The notes: generated from the letters alone by a model not told the origin. A DNA stretch of 20,673 bases from an uncultured Saprospirales bacterium (GCA_938008535.1 CALLKF010000132.1:1-20673); one strand, 5' to 3'. Positions 7,363 to 15,223 are shown, counted from the stretch's first letter. Program-made: numbers and translations.

Positions 7363-8799
7363 TTATTCTTTCTTTTTCGCTAATAAGCCATCTTGAAATT
7401 TAATAAAATCTACTAAGTTTTCTAACGGAATATTTTTTGCTAAAATTTTATAATCTGGTGTAATTAAAAATAATCTTGGTGTTACAATCAAATCATATTC
7501 TTTTCTAAATGCACTCATACCACGCATATCAGCACAAGTAATCCAATCTGGACTGCAATTTTTTGCAGTAAAACTTCTAAATGAGGAATCAGTTTGTTCG
7601 GTTGAACAAGTAAAAAAGCGTACGCCTAATTGTTTTAATGAATCAGTGTATAATTGTTTTAATGCAGGAATTTCTTTTTGGCAATGACCACAATCTGAAT
7701 TCCAGAAAACTAACAACGTATATTTGTTTTTTGGTACAAAATCATGAAAAGTATAATTTTTTCCAGTGCTATCTTGTGCTGTAAAGTTTGGTGCAATTTT
7801 TCCTAATAAAGTTGGTTTCACCGCTTCGACTCTATCGCGCAACTCCATTAAACCTTTAGCTTCGGCCCAAGGTGCTTCACCACTTAAATAGTATTTTTCT
7901 GCCATGTATACATAGATTGCATCATAACCCATAATTTCGCTTCGTGCATATTTTGAAAATAATTCATTCAAAACCAATTGATACATTTCACGGCTTGCTC
8001 TAGCTTTATTGATAACAATGTCAACATATTTAATGATTGAATCAGGACTTGGAAAAACATATTGTTCAAAATATTTCATAATTTTTCCGTGTAAAACAGG
8101 ACTTCGAACTAAAGCAGAATCAGCAAAATCGACATTGTCGAAATAATGTTGCTGCGTATAATGAAATGCAAAAAATGAATCAACTAATGCGCCTTTTTCA
8201 TTCCTTAAATCATTTTTTGGAACATCAAGATCTTGCATCACTTTAATTAATTTACTGTATAAAGTTGATGGATATTTTTTTGCTATTGTTTTTCTGTGTT
8301 CAGTAATTTTTTTGCCAATGGTTTCAATAATTCGTTGGTTTTTTACATAAGCAGAATCTGTTTTTACTAATTTAGAATTTAATTTTTGCAACGAATCAGT
8401 TTGTATTCCTAATGGATACATGTAATTCATATCTTCAAATAATTGCTTATTTTCTATAGAATTTTTCACTACAGATTTTGTGATAAAATTTGCTGTATCT
8501 GTAACAATAGAAAAATCAGTTTCTTTAATAATGACATCAAATGAATTGTAGCGAAAACTTGGAAAAGCGACTAAGTATACACCAGCAGGAATATTTTTTT
8601 TGCCTATTATAGTCGCAACTCCATTTTTATCAAATTTCAGTGTGTCTTTTATCATGCGTTTGTCTGCATAATAATTTGCTAAAATTCCAATTTGGTTTTC
8701 CATACCTTTTACCGTAATCGAAATATTAAAATTTCGTTCTTGCGAAAATGCGATTGTTGTGAAAACGGTTAATAAAACAAGCGTAAAAAGTTTTTTCAT
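7363..8799 (-). CDS. Secreted TlpA-like thioredoxin-fold protein (DUF4369/DUF5106-like N-terminal region)
   Basis: This is a 478-aa exported protein. A signal peptide (MKKLFTLVLLTVFTTIAFSQ) is followed by a beta-rich segment (about 22-110) resembling DUF4369, and a helical middle (about 200-330) resembling DUF5106. A TlpA/AhpC-type thioredoxin domain runs from about 333 (GKIAPNF) to the end. The redox motif is Cys370-Gly-His-Cys373 in FWNSDCGHCQKEIP, and the cis-proline region is VTPRLFLI. Such proteins are periplasmic or outer-membrane-tethered thiol-disulfide oxidoreductases widespread in Bacteroidota; the client protein is unknown. Two extra cysteines (CSTEQ, NCSPDW and TCADM region) occur in the thioredoxin half. 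The gene stands alone between the bidirectional terminator and the hairpin at 8904-8931. Confidence 0.85.
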   Translation of the reverse strand: MKKLFTLVLLTVFTTIAFSQERNFNISITVKGMENQIGILANYYADKRMIKDTLKFDKNGVATIIGKKNIPAGVYLVAFPSFRYNSFDVIIKETDFSIVTDTANFITKSVVKNSIENKQLFEDMNYMYPLGIQTDSLQKLNSKLVKTDSAYVKNQRIIETIGKKITEHRKTIAKKYPSTLYSKLIKVMQDLDVPKNDLRNEKGALVDSFFAFHYTQQHYFDNVDFADSALVRSPVLHGKIMKYFEQYVFPSPDSIIKYVDIVINKARASREMYQLVLNELFSKYARSEIMGYDAIYVYMAEKYYLSGEAPWAEAKGLMELRDRVEAVKPTLLGKIAPNFTAQDSTGKNYTFHDFVPKNKYTLLVFWNSDCGHCQKEIPALKQLYTDSLKQLGVRFFTCSTEQTDSSFRSFTAKNCSPDWITCADMRGMSAFRKEYDLIVTPRLFLITPDYKILAKNIPLENLVDFIKFQDGLLAKKKE

Positions 8800-8903
8800 A
8801 AATTTGAGTTCAAGTATGTTTTACAAAATTCGTTCCGAAATTAATGATTCGTCCATAATTTATTGACTAAATCTTTGTTAATTGTTACTTCAAGTAAATA
8901 AAA

Positions 8904-8931
8904 AAGCGTCCGAAATTAATTTCGGACGCTT
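8904..8931 (-). terminator. Terminator: perfect 28-bp palindrome after the LysM/DUF1571-like gene
   Basis: AAGCGTCCGAAATT and its exact reverse complement lie back to back. On the minus strand the stem is followed by TTTTT. The position, 26 bp past the stop of the leftward gene, fits a Rho-independent terminator. Confidence 0.85.
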
Positions 8932-8956
8932 CATGAATAGTTTTTTTGATAGCTAA

Positions 8957-9760
8957 TTATAATTCGAAGTCAGCGTCTGTTAAATTCACGCCTAATTTTA
9001 ATTCTTTGAATTCATAAATTTCGTAAATACCTTTTTCATCTTCCATTTTATGGTAGATAGGTAAGTAGTTTGTTTTATCAATGTATAGAGTTGTTTTTTT
9101 AGCGTATGAAGAAGGTATTTTGATAACTTGACCTGGTTTTACTTCATCACCAATATCATTCAATTCTTTTATTTTATATTCTGAGATAGCCAATTTTTTA
9201 CCAATTGACCAAACAGATGTTTCACCTGCAGCTACTGTGTAGTTGATGATTTTGTAGTCAGCATCATTGATTTCAACTTTCCAGCAATCTTTACTATCGA
9301 AGTTTACTGTTCCTAAAACTTTTACATAGGTAGATAAGTCTTCGCCTTTGCGTTGTGCAATGCTAGTTTCTAATATTTTTTTAATGGTTGCAAATCCTGC
9401 TCTAGTAATTGGATTGTGTACACCTTTCATTAATAAACTATTGGTCGGACTCAAACTTAATTTAAGTCCTTTTTTTACTTTTACTTCTTTGGAAGCAGCA
9501 GCATCATACATTAATTGTGCAGTTTGTGGTAATTTTGCATTAGCTCTAATTTTTAAAGGTGAAGCAATTACTTTAAATTCTACGTCACTTTTGCTGTACT
9601 TACCATCATGCATACGCTCTTGTGCATAAAAATGATAAGTCATGGTTTTTGCATTTCCCATAGCTGACATTACTTTCGGAATCATTTCCGTGACGTTTTG
9701 TGCTTTTGAGCTAACAACCATTAGAATGGCTGCGAAGAATAATCCTGTGATTTTTTTCAT
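8957..9760 (-). CDS. Exported DUF1571-like protein with an internal LysM domain
   Basis: This 267-aa protein has a signal peptide (MKKITGLFFAAILMVVSSKA). The opening segment after it (TMTYHFYAQERMHDGKYSKSDVEFKVIASPLKIRA) resembles DUF1571, a LolA-like incomplete beta-barrel fold. Residues 173-219 read as a LysM: YTVAAGETSVWSIGKKL, then a helix, then DEVKPGQVIKIP. After it the beta fold resumes (TTLYIDKTNYLPIYHKMEDEKGIYEIYEF). The LysM therefore seems inserted between strands rather than appended. LysM motifs bind N-acetylglucosamine polymers such as peptidoglycan, and the DUF1571 fold may hold a lipid or lipoprotein (inference). Periplasmic location is likely. It follows argH by 67 bp but has its own possible promoter at 9774-9803, and it ends at a perfect-palindrome terminator. 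Confidence 0.75.
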   Translation of the reverse strand: MKKITGLFFAAILMVVSSKAQNVTEMIPKVMSAMGNAKTMTYHFYAQERMHDGKYSKSDVEFKVIASPLKIRANAKLPQTAQLMYDAAASKEVKVKKGLKLSLSPTNSLLMKGVHNPITRAGFATIKKILETSIAQRKGEDLSTYVKVLGTVNFDSKDCWKVEINDADYKIINYTVAAGETSVWSIGKKLAISEYKIKELNDIGDEVKPGQVIKIPSSYAKKTTLYIDKTNYLPIYHKMEDEKGIYEIYEFKELKLGVNLTDADFEL

Positions 9761-9773
9761 TGTGTTATTAATT

Positions 9774-9803
9774 GATTAAGAAATAAAAATACAATTTATT
9801 CAG
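9774..9803 (-). promoter_or_regulatory. Possible promoter of the LysM/DUF1571-like gene
   Basis: On the minus strand TTTG (9800-9803) and TATTTTTA (9774-9781) are separated by 18 nt. This is one mismatch and 1-2 nt short of the Bacteroidota consensus. It lies 13-43 bp before the ATG at 9760. Confidence 0.35.
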
Positions 9804-9827
9804 TCAAATCAAAAACTTTGCCAAGTT

Positions 9828-11174
9828 TTATTTCAGCAGTTTTTGAATTTTAGTTTCAATTTCAAAAATTGGAAATTGCTGTACAACTTTTTTCAAATTG
9901 TCTTTGATTTTGTCGTTACATAAATTGCCGATGCTGCCTTCGTGCGTGTGGTTTATCTTTTTTGGCTTTTTGTACGAACCATTTTCTACTTCATTTCCTA
10001 TTTTAATATAAGCATCTCTGAACGGCATACCTTTATTAACTAATTCATTTACACTTTCAACCGTAAATAGTAGTTTGTATTTTTCGTCATCTAAGATTTT
10101 ATCTTTAATGATGATGTTTTCCAGCATCAAATTTGTCATTTGCAAACAAGATTTTAGTTCATCAAAACATGGCAAAAAATCTTGTTTGATAATTTGTAAA
10201 TCGCGATGATAACCGCTTGGCAAATTGGTTAAAATTGAATTTATCTGATTTGGCAAGTTTTGAAGTTTATTGCATTTTGCACGAATCAATTCAAAAACAT
10301 CTGGATTTTTTTTGTGTGGCATAATCGATGAACCTGTAGTTAGTACATCTGGAAATGCAATAAAATCGAAGTTCTGGTTCATATACAAACAGCAATCCAT
10401 CGCAAATTTTGAAAGTGTTGCAGCAATGTTTGAAATAGCAAACGCCACATTTTTTTCCATTTTGCCACGATTCATTTGCGCATAAACAACGTTATAATTC
10501 AAGTCTTCAAATCCTAACAGCTCAGTTGTTTTTTTTCTGTTTAAAGGAAATGAACCACCATAACCAGCACCAGAACCTAATGGGTTTTTATTTGCTATTT
10601 TGAATGCAGCAAATAGTGTGTCAATATCATCAACCAAACTTTCTGCATATGCACCAAACCACAAACCAAAACTGCTCGGCATTGCCAATTGTAAGTGCGT
10701 GTAACCAGGCAAAAGTTTGTTTTTGTATTGTTCGCTCAATTCGATAAATGTATTAAAAACGACAATTGTTTCTAAAACTATTTCAATAATTTTTTCGCGT
10801 GTAAATAGTTTTAAGTCTAACAAAACCTGATCGTTTCGGCTTCTGCCACTGTGAATTTTTTTTCCAACAGCACCTAATTTTTCCGTTAACCGAAATTCAA
10901 TTTCTGAATGAATATCTTCATTATCATCAGCAATAGAAAAATTATTTTGTAAGATTTCTTTGTAAATATTTTTTAATTCTTTTTGAATGGGTGTCAATTC
11001 TTCTTTTGTCAATAAACCAACTTGTGCTAACATTTTAGTATGCGCAAGCGAACCTATCACATCATGTTTGGCTAAAAGCAAATCTAAATTTCTGTCGTTG
11101 CCAACAGTAAATTGCTCGACTATTTTTGCGAGTTCATTCTTAGGTAAATTATTTTTTTGCCAAAGTTTTGCCAT
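9828..11174 (-). CDS. argH: Argininosuccinate lyase
   Basis: This 448-aa cytoplasmic enzyme splits argininosuccinate into arginine and fumarate, the last step of arginine synthesis. Diagnostic segments: DIHSEIE (87-93), HSGRSRNDQV (108-117), PGYTHLQ with the catalytic His160, and the fumarase/lyase signature GSSIMPHKKNP (281-291), whose serine loop supplies the catalytic base. It is slightly shorter than the usual 455-470 residues. The segment GSGAGYGGSFPLNR (200-213) differs from the GAGALAGTTFP form common in proteobacterial enzymes. No other arginine genes are present. The gene lies 40 bp downstream of the PPK2 gene on the same strand, so it may be read from the HerA-PPK2 transcript rather than from an arginine operon. 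Confidence 0.95.
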   Translation of the reverse strand: MAKLWQKNNLPKNELAKIVEQFTVGNDRNLDLLLAKHDVIGSLAHTKMLAQVGLLTKEELTPIQKELKNIYKEILQNNFSIADDNEDIHSEIEFRLTEKLGAVGKKIHSGRSRNDQVLLDLKLFTREKIIEIVLETIVVFNTFIELSEQYKNKLLPGYTHLQLAMPSSFGLWFGAYAESLVDDIDTLFAAFKIANKNPLGSGAGYGGSFPLNRKKTTELLGFEDLNYNVVYAQMNRGKMEKNVAFAISNIAATLSKFAMDCCLYMNQNFDFIAFPDVLTTGSSIMPHKKNPDVFELIRAKCNKLQNLPNQINSILTNLPSGYHRDLQIIKQDFLPCFDELKSCLQMTNLMLENIIIKDKILDDEKYKLLFTVESVNELVNKGMPFRDAYIKIGNEVENGSYKKPKKINHTHEGSIGNLCNDKIKDNLKKVVQQFPIFEIETKIQKLLK

Positions 11175-11214
11175 TCGTTACAGTTTGCAAAAAGTATTTC
11201 TAAAATTAATTCTA

Positions 11215-11988
11215 TTATTTTTTTGTTGCTACTGGTTTTGGTTCAGCAGTCACCAGTTTCGGATATTCCAGTTTCATTTCTTTCAATGTATCGCGTACTT
11301 TTTGTGCTATCAAATATTCTTTATACCAGTTTTGATCGGTTGGAATAATAATCCATTCTACTTTACTGCAGTTGGTAAACACATCTTCATACGCAGCCAT
11401 ATAGTCTTTCCAAAGTTCGCGTTCTTTCCAGTCCTGATCTTTGTGTTTAAACATTTTTTTTGGATTGGTTTTGCGTTCTTCCAAATTGGCTAACTGACCT
11501 TCTGGTGAAATATGCATGTAAAATTTTAAAATCTTAGTGCCATTTTGTTCCAGTAATTTTTCAAAATTATTAATCGCATCAAAGCGTTGTTTTACCATTG
11601 CTTCATCAATCCATTTATGTACACGCTGAATCAATACATCTTCATAATGCGAACGGTTGAAAATCTTAATCTGTCCTTTTTCAGGAACCACGTGATGCAC
11701 ACGCCATAAAAAATCATGCGCAAATTCTTCATCGCTTGGTTTTTTAAATGAGTGTAAAGAAACACCTGCCGGATTGATACCACCAAACACATTTTTTGCA
11801 GCACCGTCTTTTCCACTAGCATCCATGCCTTGAAGTATGACTAATAAACTTCGTTTTGCAGAAGCCATCAGAACATTTTGAAGCTCTTTAATTTCTTCAA
11901 CTAATTCGAGCGTTTTTGCTTTTGTCGCTTCTTTGTCTAAACCTTTTGGTGCAACCGTTGGTATTTTTGATAATTTTATTTCTGACAT
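11215..11988 (-). CDS. Polyphosphate kinase 2 family protein
   Basis: This 257-aa single-domain PPK2 has the P-loop GMDASGKDG at 54-62, the Walker B-like IFNRSHYEDV at 109-118, and the lid region EERKTNPKKMFKHKDQDW. PPK2 enzymes move phosphate between inorganic polyphosphate and nucleotides. Its length fits short one-domain members; the best-known Bacteroidota PPK2 of this size is a class III enzyme that can act on both AMP and ADP, but class cannot be set by reading alone. It is cytoplasmic. The C-terminal tail (TAEPKPVATKK) is low-complexity. It is flanked by the HerA-like gene (50 bp upstream) and argH (40 bp downstream), all leftward. Confidence 0.92.
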   Translation of the reverse strand: MSEIKLSKIPTVAPKGLDKEATKAKTLELVEEIKELQNVLMASAKRSLLVILQGMDASGKDGAAKNVFGGINPAGVSLHSFKKPSDEEFAHDFLWRVHHVVPEKGQIKIFNRSHYEDVLIQRVHKWIDEAMVKQRFDAINNFEKLLEQNGTKILKFYMHISPEGQLANLEERKTNPKKMFKHKDQDWKERELWKDYMAAYEDVFTNCSKVEWIIIPTDQNWYKEYLIAQKVRDTLKEMKLEYPKLVTAEPKPVATKK

Positions 11989-12038
11989 GATTTCTGTTTA
12001 ATTTGAAAATTATTTCTTGATACTTATTACTCACTACT

Positions 12039-13610
12039 CTATTTAAACATACCTTTTAGCACACCTAACAAACCACGTGTTACTTCACGCGTCGCGGTGC
12101 GTGCCAGTTGGCGCGTTACCGTATTATTCAGCATTTTATCTAAAGTTGATTTTCCTGCTTTGGTACTTTTCTCAGCTTTTGCCTGTTCTTTCTCTAATTT
12201 TGCCTGCTCTTTTTCTTGCAATTCTTGCGCAATTTGTTCGGCTTGTTGTTGTTCTGCTTGTTCTATTTTTGCACTCAAAATTTCATACGCACTTTCCGGA
12301 TCAATTGTCTCTTTATATTTTCTGTACAATGCCGATTTTTGAATCAACGTTTGCATTTCAGCATCATTTAAAATATCCATGCGCGATTGTGGTGGCGTCA
12401 TCAATGTATGTACCAATGGCGTTGGAATTCCTTTTTCATTTAAGGCAGTTACAAATGCTTCACCAATACCCAATTGCGTAATTAAATCTTCTACTTTATA
12501 ATAAGCAGTTTCCGGATAATTTTGAGCCACTAATTTTATCGCTTGTCTGTCTTTTGCCGTAAACGCACGCAATGCATGTTGCACTTTTAAACCAAGCTGT
12601 GCCAAAATACTTTCCGGAATATCATTCGGATTTTGTGTGCAGAAAAATATACCAACACCTTTTGAACGAATCAATTTTATAATCGATTCTAATTGATCTT
12701 TCAGTGCTTCAGTTGCGCTGTCAAAAATTAAATGCGCTTCATCTAAAAATATAATTAATTCCGGCTGATCCATGTCACCACGTTCCGGAAATTTATGATA
12801 AACTTCAGCCAACAAACTCAACATAAACGTAGAAAATAATTTTGGTTTATCCTGAATATCTGTTAATCGAACAATATTGATATAGCCACTTCCATTTTCA
12901 TCTTTTCGTAAAAGATCATTTACATCAAAGGATGTTTCACCAAAAAATAAATCAGCACCTTGTTGCTCTAATTCTACTACTTTTCGCAAAATAGTTCCAA
13001 CTGTTGCCGGCGAAACGGCACCATATTCTTTCTCGAAAATTTCTTTTCCATCATTGGTTAAAAATTGCAATACTTTTTTAAAATCCGGCAAATCAACCAA
13101 CCCTAACTTTTGGTCGTCACAAAATTTGAACACCATAGCCACCACGCCTTCTTGCGTATCATTTAAGTCTAAAATTTTTGAAATTAAAACCGGACCAAAT
13201 TCAGTAACAGTTGCACGCATACGCACGCCATCTTGATTTGAAATAGACATCAACTCAACAGGATATGCTTTCGGATTCCATGTGGTTCCTATGGCTGTAG
13301 TTCTGTCAATAATTTTTTGATTGGAAACACCAGGTTCTGCGATACCGGAAAAATCGCCTTTGATATCCATCATCAAAACGGAAACGCCATTTTCTGCTAA
13401 TTTTTCAGAAAGCGTTTGTATCGTTTTTGTTTTTCCGGTTCCTGTTGCGCCGGCAATTAAACCATGACGGTTTAATGTTTTTAATGGAAGTTTTATAGGT
13501 GTGTTAGGTACTGATTTCATATCTAACATCGCACCACCAATTAAAATTGATGCGCCTTGAAATGTGTAACCTTGATTAATTTCAGCCGAAAATTGTTCTT
13601 GTGTTGCCAT
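12039..13610 (-). CDS. HerA-like P-loop ATPase (DUF853/YjgR type)
   Basis: This 523-aa protein belongs to the HerA/FtsK superfamily branch represented by E. coli YjgR (about 500 aa). Visible motifs: Walker A GATGTGKT at 54-61, MMDIKGDFSGIAEPG at 80-94, Walker B LIIFLDEAH at 285-293, and the sensor segment FFCTQNPND at 322-330. The C-terminal part (about 450-490) is a charged, heptad-like Lys/Glu/Gln/Ala coiled coil, followed by a basic tail with RQLARTATREVTRG. Hexameric DNA-pumping ATPase activity is expected for the superfamily; the cellular role of this branch is not established. No NurA nuclease gene is next to it. It appears to lead a HerA-PPK2-argH transcription unit with short gaps. 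Confidence 0.88.
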   Translation of the reverse strand: MATQEQFSAEINQGYTFQGASILIGGAMLDMKSVPNTPIKLPLKTLNRHGLIAGATGTGKTKTIQTLSEKLAENGVSVLMMDIKGDFSGIAEPGVSNQKIIDRTTAIGTTWNPKAYPVELMSISNQDGVRMRATVTEFGPVLISKILDLNDTQEGVVAMVFKFCDDQKLGLVDLPDFKKVLQFLTNDGKEIFEKEYGAVSPATVGTILRKVVELEQQGADLFFGETSFDVNDLLRKDENGSGYINIVRLTDIQDKPKLFSTFMLSLLAEVYHKFPERGDMDQPELIIFLDEAHLIFDSATEALKDQLESIIKLIRSKGVGIFFCTQNPNDIPESILAQLGLKVQHALRAFTAKDRQAIKLVAQNYPETAYYKVEDLITQLGIGEAFVTALNEKGIPTPLVHTLMTPPQSRMDILNDAEMQTLIQKSALYRKYKETIDPESAYEILSAKIEQAEQQQAEQIAQELQEKEQAKLEKEQAKAEKSTKAGKSTLDKMLNNTVTRQLARTATREVTRGLLGVLKGMFK

Positions 13611-13629
13611 GTGTGTTCTTAATTATTGG

Positions 13630-13660
13630 TAAAAATAGCTTTTTATAAAATAGATGCAAA
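13630..13660 (-). promoter_or_regulatory. Promoter of the HerA-like gene
   Basis: On the minus strand TTTG (13657-13660), a 19-nt spacer and TATTTTTA (13630-13637) match the Bacteroidota consensus with one mismatch (TTTA for TTTG). The ATG lies 20 bp further on at 13610. Confidence 0.45.
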
Positions 13661-13695
13661 ATAATAAAGTTATAAAACATTAAACGCACGCATCG

Positions 13696-13724
13696 CGTCA
13701 TTGCGAACGCAGTGAAGCAATCTC
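13696..13724. repeat. REP-like short palindromic element
   Basis: The stretch CGTCATTGCGAACGCAGTGA, continuing AGCAATCTC, has ATTGC and GCAAT as its outer arms. From memory, it matches a dispersed intergenic palindrome family seen in many bacterial genomes, usually near CATTGCGAnCGnAGCGAAGCAATCTC. Only one copy occurs here. It lies between the divergent HerA-like and 162-aa genes; the rest of this 320-bp gap shows only A+T-rich DNA. Confidence 0.6.
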
Positions 13725-13931
13725 ATTTACCGTATTACATATTAACAACATTCAAATTATTTATAAACATTTTTAAATTATTTAATGTATATGTTATTCT
13801 AACAAAATAAGTTTTAAAGAACAAATATTTTACATGTGAAAAAGCATCTATGTTAGCCAGATTTGTGCTATTTATTTTCAGGTTCCTGTTGTAAGTTTAT
13901 TCTATTATTCATATAAATAAAATAAAAGACT

Positions 13932-14420
13932 ATGGGAAATGTAAATGTAAACAGATTGAACTTAACCTATCCAGTTGCGGATATTACCACAATGAAAACG
14001 AATGCAGCTTCTACGATTTCTAAAATTCCGGCAGGTGCTACCTTAACACCTGAAGAAAGAAGCAGCAACCAAAACGACATTGATGTGGACAACAAGATCT
14101 TTGTAGAAGATGTGTTGTACGAGCTAAACTCTAATGGCGCGACCATCATGCCGAACTGGATAAATATTGGCAACATTGCAACAGATTTTACTTTTTTCGA
14201 GCAATCCGATGAACTGGAAACCATTTATGAAAATGTATTATTGCGTTTAAACGATGCCAAGCGCATAGCAGGCCGCGAAGCCATGCAAGGAGCTTATCGT
14301 GCATATGCACAATATAAAGAAGCAGCGGAGAACGGTGTGCCCGGCGCGCAGGCAAGCTATGATAAATTGAAAGCACGGTTTGAGAAATTAGGAAGAAGAC
14401 CAGTTCAAGAAAATCCATAA
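13932..14420 (+). CDS. Unknown 162-aa helical protein
   Basis: No enzyme motif, signal peptide or membrane span is visible. The N-terminal third contains LTPEERSSNQNDIDVDNKIFVEDVLYEL, and the C-terminal third is strongly helical (AKRIAGREAMQGAYRAYAQY, then KEAAENGVPGAQASYDKLKARF). The pattern AG-EA----Y--Y---K-AA--NVPGA---YD-L--RF recalls a family of small unknown proteins that recur in Bacteroidota genomes (recollection, not a search). The central MPNWINIGNIATDF segment may be a helix pair. The coding sequence uses more G+C-rich codons than the conserved genes to the left, which hints at foreign origin. It ends at its own terminator and is probably a single-gene unit. The ATG at 13932 follows an A-rich leader. 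Confidence 0.72.
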   Translation: MGNVNVNRLNLTYPVADITTMKTNAASTISKIPAGATLTPEERSSNQNDIDVDNKIFVEDVLYELNSNGATIMPNWINIGNIATDFTFFEQSDELETIYENVLLRLNDAKRIAGREAMQGAYRAYAQYKEAAENGVPGAQASYDKLKARFEKLGRRPVQENP

Positions 14421-14435
14421 AATATTACATGACTG

Positions 14436-14468
14436 AAAAAATGCTACCTGTTTAGGGTGGCATTTTTT
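14436..14468 (+). terminator. Terminator after the 162-aa gene
   Basis: Stem AAAAAATGCTACC (14436-14448), 7-nt loop, stem GGTGGCATTTTTT (14456-14468), with one G-U type pair. The stem closes into a U-run. Confidence 0.85.
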
Positions 14469-14484
14469 ATTGCCTGTGTGTAGC

Positions 14485-14726
14485 TGAAAATGTGATAAAA
14501 ACTTACACTAAGTGTGATAAAATTTAAGACTAATAGTGATAAGATTATAGAATAACAGTGATAATAAGTATCACTAATAGTGATAAAAATAAAGACTAAC
14601 AATGATTAAAAACATCACTAACAATGATATAAAATATCACTAACAATGATATAAATAAAGACTAATAGTGATAAAAAACATCACTAATAATGATAAAAAT
14701 ATAGACTAATAATGACAAAAATTATT
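14485..14726. repeat. Eleven tandem 22-bp iteron-like repeats (first one degenerate)
   Basis: Units start at 14485 (weak), 14507, 14529, 14551, 14573, 14595, 14617, 14639, 14661, 14683 and 14705, always 22 bp with no insertion. The common part is ACTAATARTGATAAAAA, followed by a variable 5-bp end that finishes in either AAG/TAG or ATC. Where a unit ends in ATC, the junction with the next ACTA makes a dyad with the internal TAGTGAT. The clearest is the perfect 17-bp palindrome TATCACTAATAGTGATA at 14569-14585. The last unit ends on the base before the ATG at 14727. The regular 22-bp pitch, about two helical turns, suggests an array of protein-binding sites. It is not a CRISPR, as there are no spacers. 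Confidence 0.9.
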
Positions 14727-15077
14727 ATGGAAACGAATGACACAAAAAGCAAGTTCAACACAGGCGAAATGCTCACTGCCTATTGTATAAAAAACCGAAT
14801 TTATAAAGCGGCACTTGCCAGAAAAATGAATTTAGCGTATAGGAATATATTTTACTTCCTAAAAACAGATACGATGAGTATAGAGAAACTCGTAGAATTT
14901 TCTCATGTGCTGAAACATAATTTTTTAATGGACATAGCAGTGCAGTTACCAGCCGAATATAAAACCAACGCACCCACCGAGACCACCAAAGATGAACGCA
15001 TCGCACAATTAGAAAAAGAACTCGACCTGCTGAAAGCCAAAAACGAAGCGTTGATGGAGGTGATGAAAGGGAAGTAA
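14727..15077 (+). CDS. Small HTH-like DNA-binding protein with C-terminal coiled coil
   Basis: This protein has 116 aa from the ATG at 14727. An in-frame ATG at 14712 would add MTKII, but it lies inside the last 22-bp repeat. Residues about 13-60 look like a helix-turn-helix of the Xre/lambda-repressor kind (LTAYCIKNRIYKAALARKMN, then a short turn and IFYFLKTDTMSIEKLVEFSH). HNFLMDIAVQLPAEY follows. Residues 88-115 form a clear heptad coiled coil (DERIAQLEKELDLLKAKNEA), so it should dimerise. I infer a transcriptional regulator; no ligand-binding or enzymatic domain is present. The tandem 22-bp array ends at its start codon, making it the obvious candidate to bind the array and control itself. 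Its stop is 27 bp before the first attC-like site. Confidence 0.72.
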   Translation: METNDTKSKFNTGEMLTAYCIKNRIYKAALARKMNLAYRNIFYFLKTDTMSIEKLVEFSHVLKHNFLMDIAVQLPAEYKTNAPTETTKDERIAQLEKELDLLKAKNEALMEVMKGK

Positions 15078-15104
15078 GTAATTGATGAAAAATAATTATA
15101 TTTG

Positions 15105-15190
15105 GATAACGCGAAGAAAAGTTGCGCAAAGCCAGCCAACTGTTGGTTGTATTGGCGTTACTCAATTGCGTATATTTATGAGTTATGGGC
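15105..15190 (+). other. attC-like folded site A
   Basis: Outer arms ATAAC (15106-15110) and GTTAT (15182-15186) enclose CGCAA/TTGCG (15125-15129 with 15166-15170), GCCA/TGGC (15131-15134 with 15153-15156) and CAAC/GTTG (15137-15140 with 15146-15149), with unpaired bases between. This is the layout of an integron attC: a long imperfect hairpin with G-TTA and TAAC core ends. The right core GTTATGGGC (15182-15190) is the exact complement of the left end of site B. The single-strand folding is a visual reading, and no integrase is present. Confidence 0.5.
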
Positions 15191-15223
15191 AAGTTTAGAA
15201 ACCATACAACTAATACAAACATT

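Noticed and set aside
10987..11493. 168-codon open frame on the + strand across argH and PPK2
   Set aside because: It is antisense to two well-conserved genes, and its Phe/Cys-rich product is typical of a shadow frame.
13799..13858. A third attC-like site ending in GTTAGCC at 13852-13858
   Set aside because: CTAAC/GTTAG ends exist, but the interior shows no paired arms, and its core does not complement the left core of site A.
14485..14726. Tandem repeats as a CRISPR array
   Set aside because: Units are contiguous 22-mers without unique spacers, and no cas gene is nearby.
14485..14726. Iterons as proof of an integrated plasmid origin
   Set aside because: No Rep initiator, partition gene or DnaA-box cluster was seen. 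The only adjacent gene is a short HTH/coiled-coil protein, so an origin is possible but unsupported.
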